64,000 bases of DNA from Olivibacter oleidegradans (GTDB lineage: Bacteria; Bacteroidota; Bacteroidia; Sphingobacteriales; Sphingobacteriaceae), in assembly GCF_042432805.1 (NCBI RefSeq), contig NZ_JBHLWO010000001.1, forward strand, positions 682,001 to 746,000. The letters run 5' to 3'. This document shows positions 8,744 to 18,671 of the stretch, piece by piece. The number at the start of each line of letters is the position of its first letter. The first letter of the stretch is position 1. Below the pieces are notes generated by a model. The model had not been told where the DNA came from. It worked only from the letters and a program-made list of their open reading frames with translations, and did not search any database. A program made the position numbers and the translations under genes.

Positions 8744-10210
8744 CTACGGCATCCACCACTGTTTAGCGCCCTTAGAGTCAACGCCTCCAGGGATCTTTGA
8801 AACGGCTTCTCTATAATTAACCGCATTTCTTGTTTGCTCTTCAACCGGATAAGTCATTCTGTACGGTACAAAGTCAACGTTTTGATCAAGGCTTCCGCTA
8901 ACCGGAGCAACAAATAATTGAGCCCCACCAGGTTTTTTGATATCAAGACGTATTCTTTCTAACCATGCTTGAATTCCCTGCATATACATAGCTAACCACT
9001 TTTGTACTCCTATCACATTCTTCCAGTCGCTGCTGTTATATGGGCTTCCTGCTATATATTGGTTAATAGCGTTGGCATCCGTAACACCCCAATAGTTCAT
9101 AGAGGCAGTAATCCCTTTTTTATAAAAGTCTTCGGCAGTTCCCCCTACACTAAAACCTCTTTCTGCTGCTTCAGCTAAAGCAAAAGCTACTTCAGGATAG
9201 CTCATAAAAATTCCAGGTTCTTCTGCTGCTCTAATACGTGTACCAGGCAAGGAAACTTGATTAGCGTTAATGACAGTGGAAGATCCATATACATAACCAA
9301 TATATTCACCGCTTACGGCTGCAGGACTTGCATAAACAGGCAATCTTGGATCATTAACTTCCTTCATGTAGTCAACCAACGTCTTCGAAACTGAAAAATC
9401 GCCCGTTCTTGATTTGTAACTTTCGTTGATTGGATTGTTATTCGGAGCGTTTGCTAAATAGTGATAGAGTGCATTATCTTCATTACCTTGAAAAACGCCC
9501 GAGCTCACCGCGGCTTCAATCGCACTTCTCGCAGCCTGTGTGTCTTTGTCTACCATACGCAAGGCGATTCTTACGATAAGCGAGTTCGCGAACTTTTTCC
9601 ATTTTAGAACATCACCTCCGTAGATATTATCGCCAGAGCCATAGCTTGGCTGACTTTCGTCCAATATACTCACCTGCTCTTGCAAGGTTTTTAACAAATC
9701 AGCGTATATAACTTGCGATGATTCATATTTAGGGTTAAGCGCAGCCTCTCCTTGAAGGGCTTCGCTATAAGGAATATCTCCATAGATGTCTGTCAAAACA
9801 TGAAACGCCCAGCTTTTTAATATCTTAGAGATGGCTGATTTATTCGGCGACCCGCTAATTAAATCTGCCTCGTTTTGCTTAACACTTTCCTCTAAATTAT
9901 TAAGTACATCATGGTAATATGCTAACCAAAGATTATAGTTAACATTGGTTCTAATTTGATATCTACTTTCTTCTGTATAATCCGGTTGCGACCACTGTTG
10001 CGAGTAGAGTAAACCAAAACGTCCATTCTGCCATTCATCCCAAGTATTATCCATCGCGTTTTTCTGTGCATAGGATAACAAATATTCAGGGTTGACCTCA
10101 TGTGCGTTGTTTGGGTCATAATTAAGCTCCTCAAAGCTCTTCGTACAAGACCCCAGTCCTATTAGGCCTAAAATAGCTAGAAAGCCAATTTTATAATTAT
10201 ATCGTTTCAT
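8744..10210 (-). CDS. SusD/RagB-family nutrient-binding outer-membrane lipoprotein
   Basis: Predicted 488-residue surface lipoprotein that caps the SusC channel encoded just upstream and captures its substrate. The N-terminus MKRYNYKIGFLAILGLIGLG ends in the lipobox Cys (GSC). The family marker FEELNYDPNNA follows, then the helical TPR-like scaffold (AISKILKSWAFHVLTDIYGD, residues near 125-145), the DIPYSEAL loop and the C-terminal NAVNYREAV block, all typical of the SusD-like_2 branch (the outer-membrane proteins grouped with Pfam SusD-like_2). It begins 10 bp after the SusC stop (10221), so the two are co-transcribed. There are no hydrolases or sensors beside the pair, so the nutrient cannot be inferred; peptides, glycans or other large molecules are all possible. 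Confidence 0.93.
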   Translation of the reverse strand: MKRYNYKIGFLAILGLIGLGSCTKSFEELNYDPNNAHEVNPEYLLSYAQKNAMDNTWDEWQNGRFGLLYSQQWSQPDYTEESRYQIRTNVNYNLWLAYYHDVLNNLEESVKQNEADLISGSPNKSAISKILKSWAFHVLTDIYGDIPYSEALQGEAALNPKYESSQVIYADLLKTLQEQVSILDESQPSYGSGDNIYGGDVLKWKKFANSLIVRIALRMVDKDTQAARSAIEAAVSSGVFQGNEDNALYHYLANAPNNNPINESYKSRTGDFSVSKTLVDYMKEVNDPRLPVYASPAAVSGEYIGYVYGSSTVINANQVSLPGTRIRAAEEPGIFMSYPEVAFALAEAAERGFSVGGTAEDFYKKGITASMNYWGVTDANAINQYIAGSPYNSSDWKNVIGVQKWLAMYMQGIQAWLERIRLDIKKPGGAQLFVAPVSGSLDQNVDFVPYRMTYPVEEQTRNAVNYREAVSKIPGGVDSKGAKQWWMP

Positions 10211-10220
10211 TTGCTGTCAA

Positions 10221-13200
10221 TTAAAAAGTTACGTTTAGATTAAAGCCAAAGGTTCTTGTAGAAGGCATCGATACCCCTTCAATACCTTGAAGATTGCCTG
10301 TTGATAAAGCAATTGCCGATGGATCAACATGTGGAATATTCGACTTCATAAGCCATAAATTCCGACCTGTCAAGGCAACTCGAACACTTTGCAATCTCAA
10401 TTTCTCTACAAAAGATTTAGGCAAGTTGTAGCCAAGGTTTACCTCTCTTAGATAAATATAACTCGCGTCATATACATTCTCAGCAGCAATTCTTTGTCCA
10501 CCATTTGCATTAAAGTGCGTATATGCATCAATTGAAACATCATTAGGGGTACCGTCTTCTTTAACGCCAGGTACGATAATTCCATTTTCTCTGATACCAT
10601 TTGCAGCGGTCTCTTCAAAAAGACCCGATGATTTACCGAACAGGTTCGTAATTGAGAAAACATCTCCACCTGATTGAAAATCAAAGTTTACGCCTAAAGA
10701 AAAGGCTTTGTAGCTAAATGTATTCATAAAGCCTCCGGTAAAATCTGGCAAAATGCTTCCAATTTTTTCTACACCATTACTTACTTTATACAATCCATTT
10801 GGTAATACAACCTTATCGCCGTTTTCGTCGTACACGAAATTAGTTCCCATGATACTTCCGTAGGATTCGCCTTCTTCAGCATTAATGGTAGCAATAAAAG
10901 GTGCTGTTCCTATTGTTAGATTGGTCACTCTTTCACCAGTTACCGGATCGGTATACAGCTCTATAAGTTTATTAACGTTTCTTGCAATGTTGAAAGTTGC
11001 ATCCCAAGTGAAACCACCGCTTGTCTTAATTGGAGTACCGTAAATAGCCAATTCTAGACCTTTATTTTGCATTTTTCCGGCATTAATAATTCTGCTGGAA
11101 TATCCGGAAGTCGGTGAAATCGCCAACGGAATAATTTGGTCTTTTGCCGTTTTATGGTAGGCTGAAAAGTCAAATCCAAAACGGTTGTCAAACATGCGCA
11201 TCTCTAAACCGGCCTCGTATTCAACCGCCGTTTCAGGCTTCAGGTTTGGATTATTGAGTTGCAATGGACGCGTATAGCTTGGATTGTCGCCAATACTTTG
11301 ATCCGGTTCAAAGATATTCAGCAGACGATAAGGGTCCGTATCGTTACCTACTTTAGCTGCTCCGAAACGCAACTTTCCAAAGTTTAACCAACCGGAGTCA
11401 CGCATTGATCCCAATTCTGAGAAAACGAATGAGGCAGATGCTGCCGGATAAAAGAATGAATTATTATTAGCAGGCAAAGTTGAAGACCAGTCGTTTCTTC
11501 CGGTAAGATCTAAGTAAATAAAATCTTTATAACCGAATGAGGCACTGGCGAACACCGAATTCATCCGGTTTTGAAACAATTGTTCAATGAGTAAGGCTGG
11601 AGATGTAGAGTTACGCAAATTGAAAAAGTCTTTTACGTTTAATCCGCCTACTGTTTGTCCACCATTGATACGATACTGATTTTCCCTTCTGTTAACACCC
11701 GCCATCGCATTTACACTGAAATCGTTAAATGTCTTATTGTAGCTAATTCTGGCTTCGAAGTTCTCTTCTTTATTGAAACGTTCGTAGTGGGAGTAAAATG
11801 GCACGGCATTGGATCCAAAGGCGATCCGCTCTTGACGTATATCGGTATAAAAATCAGTCATCGCTTTGGCACTTACCTTCAATTCATCCGTGATGTCATA
11901 AGTTAAGCCAAAAACACCATAGAACCGATCCCTTCCATCATTCTGGTAGTTTTTATAACGTGTCCAATACGGGTTGTCAGTGTAATTCGCTGCAGGATCG
12001 TCGTATGCTCTTCTGTTCCATGTACGTTGAGAACCATCAGGATTTTCATAGTTCCGCATATGTTCAATATCCCAGCTGCGCTGTCCAAAGTTGTTGAACT
12101 GTTGCATAACGTTAGCGCCGTCATACCCGGTTCCCGGACGACCGGTTGCTTTTGTTCCAGCGTAATTAGCACTCAAATCCGCATGAAGGCGGGGAGAGAA
12201 ATTGTAATTACCATTAAAGGAAATGTTATTCTTTTCGAATTTAGAGTTAGGTAGTATAAAGTTCTGGCTCAAATTCGTATAAGCAACGCGAAAACTTCCT
12301 TGATCATTAGCACCGTCCAACGCGACGTTATTTGTATAGGTCATGCCTGTTTCAAAAAAATCGCGTACGTTATTGGGGTGTGCCACCCAAGGAGCACTTA
12401 CACCAGCCTCATCACCTTCAAACGACCAATAGTGTCTTACAAGCAGATTAGGATCGAATTTCGGTCCCCAAGATTCGTCTCTCGCATAATCTACCAATAA
12501 ATCGTAACGTTCGCCATTTTCATCTTGATAAGTTCCATTTGGTGTATATAGTCTTTGAAAAGGTTGTGGTCCGCCAAGTTCATCATTCCAAGCTCCTCCT
12601 CCATATTGATTTTGGTAGTCAGGCAACTTATAGACCTTATCCATCTGCGCATTAAAATTGTAAGAAACACCCAAGCCTTTCTTCTTAGAGCCTTTCTTTG
12701 TGGTAATTAAAATGACCCCGTTTAGTGCCCTACTACCATATAGTGCTGTTGCTGCAGCTCCTTTTAATACGGAATAGCTTTCTATATCATCTGGATTGAT
12801 GTCTTGAATGGTATTTCCATAATCATAACCACCGGCACCGCGCGCTTGGTTTGTTCCTGGCTTACCCGTTGTAGCGCTTATTGGAGCAAAGTTCGAATTG
12901 TCCATAGGAATACCGTCTACCACAAAAAGCGGATTGTTATTTCCTGTAATGGAACTAATACCACGAATGCTGATTTTAGCAGATCCGCCCATATTACCAC
13001 TACCTCCTACAACCTGTACCCCTGCTACTTTACCATTTAAGTTGTTCACAAAGTTTGTTTGCTTTGTTTGGGAAACATCTTCACCTTTAATCTCTTGAAC
13101 GGAATAACCAAGGGATTTTTTTTGGCGCGATATACCTAATGCAGTTACAACAACCTCGTTCAGCTGCGCAGCATCTTCCGAAAGGATTATATTATAAGTA

Positions 13201-13466
13201 CTCGACTGCGTTAGGTTAATAACTTGTTTAGTGTATCCAATGTAAGATACGGTGATGGAACTTGCTCCATCGGGTACATTCAGGATAAAATCACCTTCTG
13301 CATTGGTTTGTGTACCGGTAGTTGTACCCGTGACAATCACGGACACTGCAGGTAAAGCTTCTCCTGCTGAAGAAGTCACCTTTCCTCTAATCGTTCTCTC
13401 CTGCGCATAAGCCACTCCCAAGAGCAGAAATGACGCCAGAAAAAAACTTAGTAGTTTTTGTTTCAT
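10221..13466 (-). CDS. SusC/RagA-family TonB-linked outer-membrane receptor
   Basis: A 1081-residue TonB-dependent importer of the SusC type, complete. The signal peptide (MKQKLLSFFLASFLLLGVAYA) leads to a carboxypeptidase-regulatory-like domain (about 22-100, with SYIGYTK), a TonB-box region (QLNEVVVTALG), the plug domain (about 110-230, with ISIRGISS, NPLFVVDGIP and SYSVLKGAAATALYGSRA) and a 22-strand barrel ending in Phe (FGFNLNVTF), as the Bam machinery expects. It is about 1000 residues long after cleavage, normal for the family. The downstream partner susD follows at 10 bp. It is paralogous to 15402-18671, with an almost identical leader, implying tandem duplication of the pair followed by divergence. 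Confidence 0.96.
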   Translation of the reverse strand: MKQKLLSFFLASFLLLGVAYAQERTIRGKVTSSAGEALPAVSVIVTGTTTGTQTNAEGDFILNVPDGASSITVSYIGYTKQVINLTQSSTYNIILSEDAAQLNEVVVTALGISRQKKSLGYSVQEIKGEDVSQTKQTNFVNNLNGKVAGVQVVGGSGNMGGSAKISIRGISSITGNNNPLFVVDGIPMDNSNFAPISATTGKPGTNQARGAGGYDYGNTIQDINPDDIESYSVLKGAAATALYGSRALNGVILITTKKGSKKKGLGVSYNFNAQMDKVYKLPDYQNQYGGGAWNDELGGPQPFQRLYTPNGTYQDENGERYDLLVDYARDESWGPKFDPNLLVRHYWSFEGDEAGVSAPWVAHPNNVRDFFETGMTYTNNVALDGANDQGSFRVAYTNLSQNFILPNSKFEKNNISFNGNYNFSPRLHADLSANYAGTKATGRPGTGYDGANVMQQFNNFGQRSWDIEHMRNYENPDGSQRTWNRRAYDDPAANYTDNPYWTRYKNYQNDGRDRFYGVFGLTYDITDELKVSAKAMTDFYTDIRQERIAFGSNAVPFYSHYERFNKEENFEARISYNKTFNDFSVNAMAGVNRRENQYRINGGQTVGGLNVKDFFNLRNSTSPALLIEQLFQNRMNSVFASASFGYKDFIYLDLTGRNDWSSTLPANNNSFFYPAASASFVFSELGSMRDSGWLNFGKLRFGAAKVGNDTDPYRLLNIFEPDQSIGDNPSYTRPLQLNNPNLKPETAVEYEAGLEMRMFDNRFGFDFSAYHKTAKDQIIPLAISPTSGYSSRIINAGKMQNKGLELAIYGTPIKTSGGFTWDATFNIARNVNKLIELYTDPVTGERVTNLTIGTAPFIATINAEEGESYGSIMGTNFVYDENGDKVVLPNGLYKVSNGVEKIGSILPDFTGGFMNTFSYKAFSLGVNFDFQSGGDVFSITNLFGKSSGLFEETAANGIRENGIIVPGVKEDGTPNDVSIDAYTHFNANGGQRIAAENVYDASYIYLREVNLGYNLPKSFVEKLRLQSVRVALTGRNLWLMKSNIPHVDPSAIALSTGNLQGIEGVSMPSTRTFGFNLNVTF

Positions 13467-13952
13467 GTGTTTGATTTTAGTTAAAATATAAAATAGGGTA
13501 TTATAAGCAATTAAATAAAAGAGAAAAGATTGGCTGAATAGAATCTATTCACCTGGTTTAATAATAAGTACGTATGCCCTCGCTTGGGTATCCATTTCCT
13601 CTATCGTAAGTACTTCTTTTTGTATCCTCAGTAAACCTTCTTATGTTCTTTGGAAGTACATAAAAGATTCGTCTATTCGCTTGTAGCTAACAAGCTTTAA
13701 TATTAGCTAGATGTTAAAAAATGTTAAATTCAACCGCAAATATTCCTTCTATTTTAAAATTTTCAAAAAAAATAAAAAAATGTTACAAAAAATGTGGCTC
13801 AGATACATTAGAACAATATTAGAAGTCTCAATTGTAACATTTTGGCAATTTCTCTTTATCGCTTGATTTATTGAATCTTCGACGGAAAACGTCATAACAA
13901 AAAATGCCTCCCTTGCGGAAGGCATTTCAAATTTATAATAGCTAATTGACGC
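13467..13952. other. intergenic gap between the two susC-susD pairs
   Basis: About 490 bp. Nearest the SusC start at 13466 it holds that operon's leader and presumably its promoter; a small palindrome GAATAG AAT CTATTC lies near 13531-13545. At the far right is the terminator of the second pair (13902-13927). No gene is seen. Confidence 0.6.
13902..13927 (-). terminator. terminator of the second susC-susD operon
   Basis: AAATGCCT and AGGCATTT pair around a 10-base CCCTTGCGGA loop, about 25 bp after the SusD stop on the minus strand. On that strand the stem is followed by a T-rich stretch (TTTTGTTATG). Confidence 0.75.
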
Positions 13953-15380
13953 TTAATTCACATCCCAGAAAACTTTATGAACCACATCATCTCCTCCTAA
14001 TTTTGAGGCCGCAGCGTCTACGTTGGTACCATTCAGTGTACGTTCGCTCACCGGATAAGTGAGTCGGTTAGGTATAATGCCCGGGTCCACCGCTCGGAAG
14101 GCAGGCTCCAGCTGAGGGTGATCAAGTCTTTTCCATTCTACCCAGGCATCATAACCTCGGTTATATAAAGCTAACCACTTTTGAACGCCAATCTTTTCTT
14201 TCCAATCACCCGAAGCGCTAGCATAAGCAACCGCTGGCTGCGCTAAATAGTTCGCTACATCGCGGTCGTCTCCACCCCAATAGGTGATAGATGCTTCAAT
14301 CGCTTTGTTATAATGCTCGCTTGGTGTGCCTCCGATGCCCCATCGGGCAGCAGCTTCCGCTAAAATGAACTCTACTTCCGAATAATCGAGTAGCAGTGCT
14401 TCGAAATCAGGGGCAATTACTTTATCACTTGGCTTGGAGTTCGTTGAATATTGATTACTGGACCCAATTCCTCCACCAACATATTCACCATTAACGGTAG
14501 TAAAGAAGAATGGGCGCCTTGGATCTTCCAAGCTATTCAATACATTAACAAACGGTCCTCCAGCTACGTAATCTTGCCGCGAAGTAAACTGAGAATTCAA
14601 ATTATTGGAAACCGGATTATTATTAGGCGAGGCCGAAACATAGGCAAAGGCGGCATTGTCTGCATTGCTCGTAAAAGCAGCTGCTGCTGAAGCTGTGATG
14701 ATTTCACGTGCCCTGAGCTCGTCTACATCAGCAAGAGTTATGGCCATTTTTAGTTTTAAGCTATGCGCAAACTTCAGCCAAGCGGCCATGTCACCACCAT
14801 ACAATAAATCTGCACTGCCAAAACCTTCTCCACTCGGGTCTATCATGGCTATCGCCGCATCCAATCTATTCAGTAAATCGCCGTAAATCGTGGCTGCATC
14901 ATCGTATTTTGGTTGGCCGATATCGGAAAGAGCCTCTGTATAAGGTACATCTCCCCATGTATTGACGAGCACCGTCCAGGCATAAACAGAAGTAATTTCA
15001 ATAGCAGCTATTTGATTATTCCGTTGAACGTCTTCAATTTCCGTATCCTCGGTTGCATAAGTCTTTGCTTGCTTTAGATCATGTAAAACTTCTTGATAAA
15101 GCGGCTCCCAAAAATTTTCAGGAATATTTCGGGTAACAAAGTTATATCGAGGCTCGTCTTGGTATGTCGTGGCAGTCCATTGCTGAATCCAAAACCGAAA
15201 CACATTGATATTAACGCTCGGAGAAGTTACATCATCCGTAAGTTCTTTCAGTGCATTACTGAAGAGTGGCGCCTGCGAAACTTCTGCAGGATTTTTCTGA
15301 TCGACATTATAGTCGTCCAGGTTTTTTGCGCACGAAGCTAACAAAACTAGGGGCGCAATATATAAGAATATTCTTTTCAT
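13953..15380 (-). CDS. SusD/RagB-family nutrient-binding outer-membrane lipoprotein
   Basis: A 475-residue lipoprotein, partner of the SusC encoded immediately upstream (15402; 21 bp gap). The signal MKRIFLYIAPLVLLAS leads to a lipobox Cys (ASC), then the family opening AKNLDDYNVDQKNPAEV, the helical scaffold AAIEITSVYAWTVLVNTWGD, the DVPYTEAL loop and SGDWKEKIGVQKWLALYNRG near the C-terminal third, closely matching the parallel positions of the 8744-10210 protein (DWKNVIGVQKWLAMYMQG). It belongs to the same SusD-like_2 branch. The two SusDs are clear paralogues, so the two pairs may import related ligands, but the binding surface cannot be read from sequence alone. Confidence 0.93.
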   Translation of the reverse strand: MKRIFLYIAPLVLLASCAKNLDDYNVDQKNPAEVSQAPLFSNALKELTDDVTSPSVNINVFRFWIQQWTATTYQDEPRYNFVTRNIPENFWEPLYQEVLHDLKQAKTYATEDTEIEDVQRNNQIAAIEITSVYAWTVLVNTWGDVPYTEALSDIGQPKYDDAATIYGDLLNRLDAAIAMIDPSGEGFGSADLLYGGDMAAWLKFAHSLKLKMAITLADVDELRAREIITASAAAAFTSNADNAAFAYVSASPNNNPVSNNLNSQFTSRQDYVAGGPFVNVLNSLEDPRRPFFFTTVNGEYVGGGIGSSNQYSTNSKPSDKVIAPDFEALLLDYSEVEFILAEAAARWGIGGTPSEHYNKAIEASITYWGGDDRDVANYLAQPAVAYASASGDWKEKIGVQKWLALYNRGYDAWVEWKRLDHPQLEPAFRAVDPGIIPNRLTYPVSERTLNGTNVDAAASKLGGDDVVHKVFWDVN

Positions 15381-15401
15381 CTGTATACGATCTTAATATT
15401 A

Positions 15402-18400
15402 TTAGAACCTCATTCGAACATTAAATCCAAAATTCCGAACAGCAGGGTACACCCCACTTTGAATACCCTGTAAGTTACCGGAGCTTAAGCCCCCTTCGGG
15501 ATCTGCATAAGGTACATTACTATGAATTAACCAAAGGTTTCTGCCCACTAAAGAAAAGTCAATCCCTTTGAAGAAATTGGTATTGGCCAGCCACCTATTA
15601 GGTAAGCTATAGGTAAGCGAAACTTCTCTAAGTTTAATATATCCCGCGTCGTAAATAAATCCCGCTTGCGGATTATTGGCATAACCATAAGGTGTTACAG
15701 AATTGTCATAGGCTTCTACGCGGGTTGCGTTGGGAGAGCCGTCGGGATTAACCCCTGGCAACACAACGCCACCTCCTTGACTGATTGGTAAACGCTTTGG
15801 ATTGCCTAAATCGTTCAATCCAGCCGTTTCGGGATAGATCCCGGTCGACATTCCGTAATATTGATCCAATGAGAATAAACTACCGCCTTTTTTAATATCG
15901 ATTAAGAAGGACAATGAAAAATCCTTATACTTAAAGTTGTTTTGAATACCGCCCAACCAGTCGGGATTAATATTGCCTAGCACTTGATCCGGACTGGAAG
16001 TAAGATAGTAACCATCTTCGCCAACTATGCGATAGTCGGGGTCACCATGATGTCCATCAAGATATAGATAATCAACCCCTCTTAAAGTACCAAAGGGTTG
16101 ATCTAAAGTGGCATTTAAGGTTATACCACCTTGGAAGGTACCAAGCTGTAAATTGTTATTCCCTTCGTACAACTCGATCATCTTATTGCGGTTACGTGCG
16201 AAATTCAGATTCAGAGTCCAAGAAAAATCGTTGGTCCGCACCGGGATTACAAAAGCACTCAGTTCGAAACCTTGGTTTCGTAAAGAACCCGCATTCACCC
16301 AACGCCGATCATATCCGGTGGCTGAGGAAACGGTTACGGCCATAATCTGGTCAAAGGAGGTTGAGCGATAATAACTGGCATCAAAGCCGACTCTTGAATC
16401 CCAGAAATTCATCTCCAAACCTACCTCAAAACTTTTGGTACGTTCCGGTTTCAGATTTGAATTACGTAGCTCCTCAGCAATAGAAGCCATAGGAATTCCA
16501 TTAAAAGGTGTATTAATGGTGTAGGTATTATACAAACTTAAAGCCGATGCGTCGTTTCCAACCTCCGCATAATTAACCCGTAATTTACCGTAATCTAGCC
16601 AGTTGGAATCCTTTAATAAATTTGAAAACAAGAAACTACCGGCAACAGAGGGGTACCAATACACATTGTTATCCGTTGGAAGTGTAGTTGACTGATCGCG
16701 ACGGATAGACCCTTCTATAAAATAAGTTTCTTTGTAACCGAAGTTGGCATTGGCAAAAATACCGTCTACTCCGATTCTTTCATACCGTTCTTTGGGCGGT
16801 TCTATCGGGAAAATGGAGTTGGAAAGGGAATAAATGCCCTCATAAGCTAAGCCCCCATTCGTTTGTGCCCGAATAGCCGATAAATAATTTCTTCTCAAGT
16901 TACTTCCCAATAAACCCGTAAATGTCAAATCTTCTGCCAGATCTTTATGGAAATTAAGCATCAAATCGTAATTGGCCTCACTATAGGTACGATCGTAACG
17001 TTGGTATTCCGGCACTTCTGCACCACCGATTGCCAGGCGTTCTTCCTGGAACTCATTCGATCCATCAAAAGTAACACGGCCCATTACATCCATCCATTCC
17101 AGAGGCTTCCAGTTTACGACGGCACTTCCGAAATAACGGTTACGACTGTCGTTCTGGTAGTTTTTGTAACGCTCCCAGTAAGGATTGTTGGAGTAAATAG
17201 GTCCAGTTGCGTCGATATCCGACCAATTCCAGGTAACATTTCTTCCCTCTCGCTCGTAAGCTCTTTCCAATTCTCTAATATCGACATTCGTCTGCCACCA
17301 CTGACGGAAACCCTGATTCGGATTTCTTCCATCATAACCCGTTCCATATCGGCCAATTGCATCTACTCTAGAAAAATTGGCAGTAGCACTAACCGTTAAT
17401 TTATCATTAATTTGATGGGATCCGGAAAGATTAAACATGTTCTTGGTAATCTTACTGTTAGGCAAAACACCGGTCTCATCGTTTCGGGTATAACCTACTT
17501 TATATGTAGTTACATCACCACCTCCATCAATACTGATGCTTTGCATGGAGTTTAAACCGGTTTTATAGAATTTAGATGGATCATTTTGCGCACCTACCCA
17601 AGGAGTTGCCTTGCCATAGTTTGGCGAGGTTTCATCAAAGGCATCCCATTGATATACCAACAAATTTGGATCGAAAGCTGCACCATAAGAGGCATCTTCT
17701 GTAAAGGGTACTACCAAAGCCGGTCCGGAATTACCGAATACGGTTTCATACCAGAAATTTCCATCGGGAGAGGCATAGCCTTCTTCGCTATACTGGTTAA
17801 CATATCCCGCTCCGTACTCTTTCTGATACTTGGCAAAGGTGCTTTTATCTATTTTACCAATAGTTAGACCACTATTGATCGTAATATTGGTACTATTTTT
17901 CTTTCCCTTTTTGGTGGTAATCATAATCACCCCATTGGATGCGCGAGATCCATATAATGCGGAAGCAGCCGCTCCCTTCAACACGTTGATGGACTCAATA
18001 TCATCGGGATTGATGTCAGCAGCGGCGTTACCGTAGTCGTAGCCTCCACGTCCTTGATTCTGGGCATCGGCATCTTCTTGCAAATCAGTATTGGTGTTGA
18101 CGTTACTGACAGGAACTCCATCAATAACGAATAAAGCCTGATTATTCCCGGTTAATGACTTATACCCCCGCATGACTACGTTTGTTGAGCCCCCCATTGT
18201 ACCGGATTGCTTAATATCCAAACCTGCCACCTTTCCGGAAAGCGCATTTGTGAAGTTATTGTCTCTTGTGCGGGTAATATCTTCGCTTCTCACTTCCTGA
18301 GCGGCATAACCCAGCTCGTTTCTTTTACGTTCAATACCTAGCGCTGTCACTACGACCTCACTTAATGCCTGGGCATCCTGTGATAATTCAACGTCTATCA

Positions 18401-18671
18401 CTGTTTGGTTACCAATAGATACCGTTTCTTTCTCAAAACCAATGTAGGAGAAGATTAATGCTTTCGCATTTGCGGGAACCGAAATGGAGTAAATTCCCTC
18501 TTCATTAGTTGTTGAGCCTGATGATGTACCGACCGCCATCACGGACACGCCCGGCAGCGGTTCGCCACTGTCCTTTGCAGTGACCTTTCCTCGAATCGTT
18601 CTTTCTTGCGCATAAAGGCTTCCTAATAAAGCCAAGCTAACAAGAAAGAAACTGAGTAGTTTCTGTTTCAT
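15402..18671 (-). CDS. SusC/RagA-family TonB-linked outer-membrane receptor
   Basis: A complete 1089-residue SusC-type receptor. After the signal peptide (MKQKLLSFFLVSLALLGSLYA) come the carboxypeptidase-regulatory-like domain (with FSYIGFEKE), the TonB-box region ALSEVVVTALGIERK, the plug domain (VVMRGYKSLTGNNQALF, then ESINVLKGAAASALYGSRA) and the barrel ending NFGFNVRMRF. Length and final aromatic residue are normal. It heads a two-gene operon with the SusD at 13953. Its upstream DNA (18672-19441) is extremely AT-rich. There is no sigma/anti-sigma pair next to it and no N-terminal signalling extension, so regulation by a FecR-type system is unlikely from what is visible here. Confidence 0.96.
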   Translation of the reverse strand: MKQKLLSFFLVSLALLGSLYAQERTIRGKVTAKDSGEPLPGVSVMAVGTSSGSTTNEEGIYSISVPANAKALIFSYIGFEKETVSIGNQTVIDVELSQDAQALSEVVVTALGIERKRNELGYAAQEVRSEDITRTRDNNFTNALSGKVAGLDIKQSGTMGGSTNVVMRGYKSLTGNNQALFVIDGVPVSNVNTNTDLQEDADAQNQGRGGYDYGNAAADINPDDIESINVLKGAAASALYGSRASNGVIMITTKKGKKNSTNITINSGLTIGKIDKSTFAKYQKEYGAGYVNQYSEEGYASPDGNFWYETVFGNSGPALVVPFTEDASYGAAFDPNLLVYQWDAFDETSPNYGKATPWVGAQNDPSKFYKTGLNSMQSISIDGGGDVTTYKVGYTRNDETGVLPNSKITKNMFNLSGSHQINDKLTVSATANFSRVDAIGRYGTGYDGRNPNQGFRQWWQTNVDIRELERAYEREGRNVTWNWSDIDATGPIYSNNPYWERYKNYQNDSRNRYFGSAVVNWKPLEWMDVMGRVTFDGSNEFQEERLAIGGAEVPEYQRYDRTYSEANYDLMLNFHKDLAEDLTFTGLLGSNLRRNYLSAIRAQTNGGLAYEGIYSLSNSIFPIEPPKERYERIGVDGIFANANFGYKETYFIEGSIRRDQSTTLPTDNNVYWYPSVAGSFLFSNLLKDSNWLDYGKLRVNYAEVGNDASALSLYNTYTINTPFNGIPMASIAEELRNSNLKPERTKSFEVGLEMNFWDSRVGFDASYYRSTSFDQIMAVTVSSATGYDRRWVNAGSLRNQGFELSAFVIPVRTNDFSWTLNLNFARNRNKMIELYEGNNNLQLGTFQGGITLNATLDQPFGTLRGVDYLYLDGHHGDPDYRIVGEDGYYLTSSPDQVLGNINPDWLGGIQNNFKYKDFSLSFLIDIKKGGSLFSLDQYYGMSTGIYPETAGLNDLGNPKRLPISQGGGVVLPGVNPDGSPNATRVEAYDNSVTPYGYANNPQAGFIYDAGYIKLREVSLTYSLPNRWLANTNFFKGIDFSLVGRNLWLIHSNVPYADPEGGLSSGNLQGIQSGVYPAVRNFGFNVRMRF

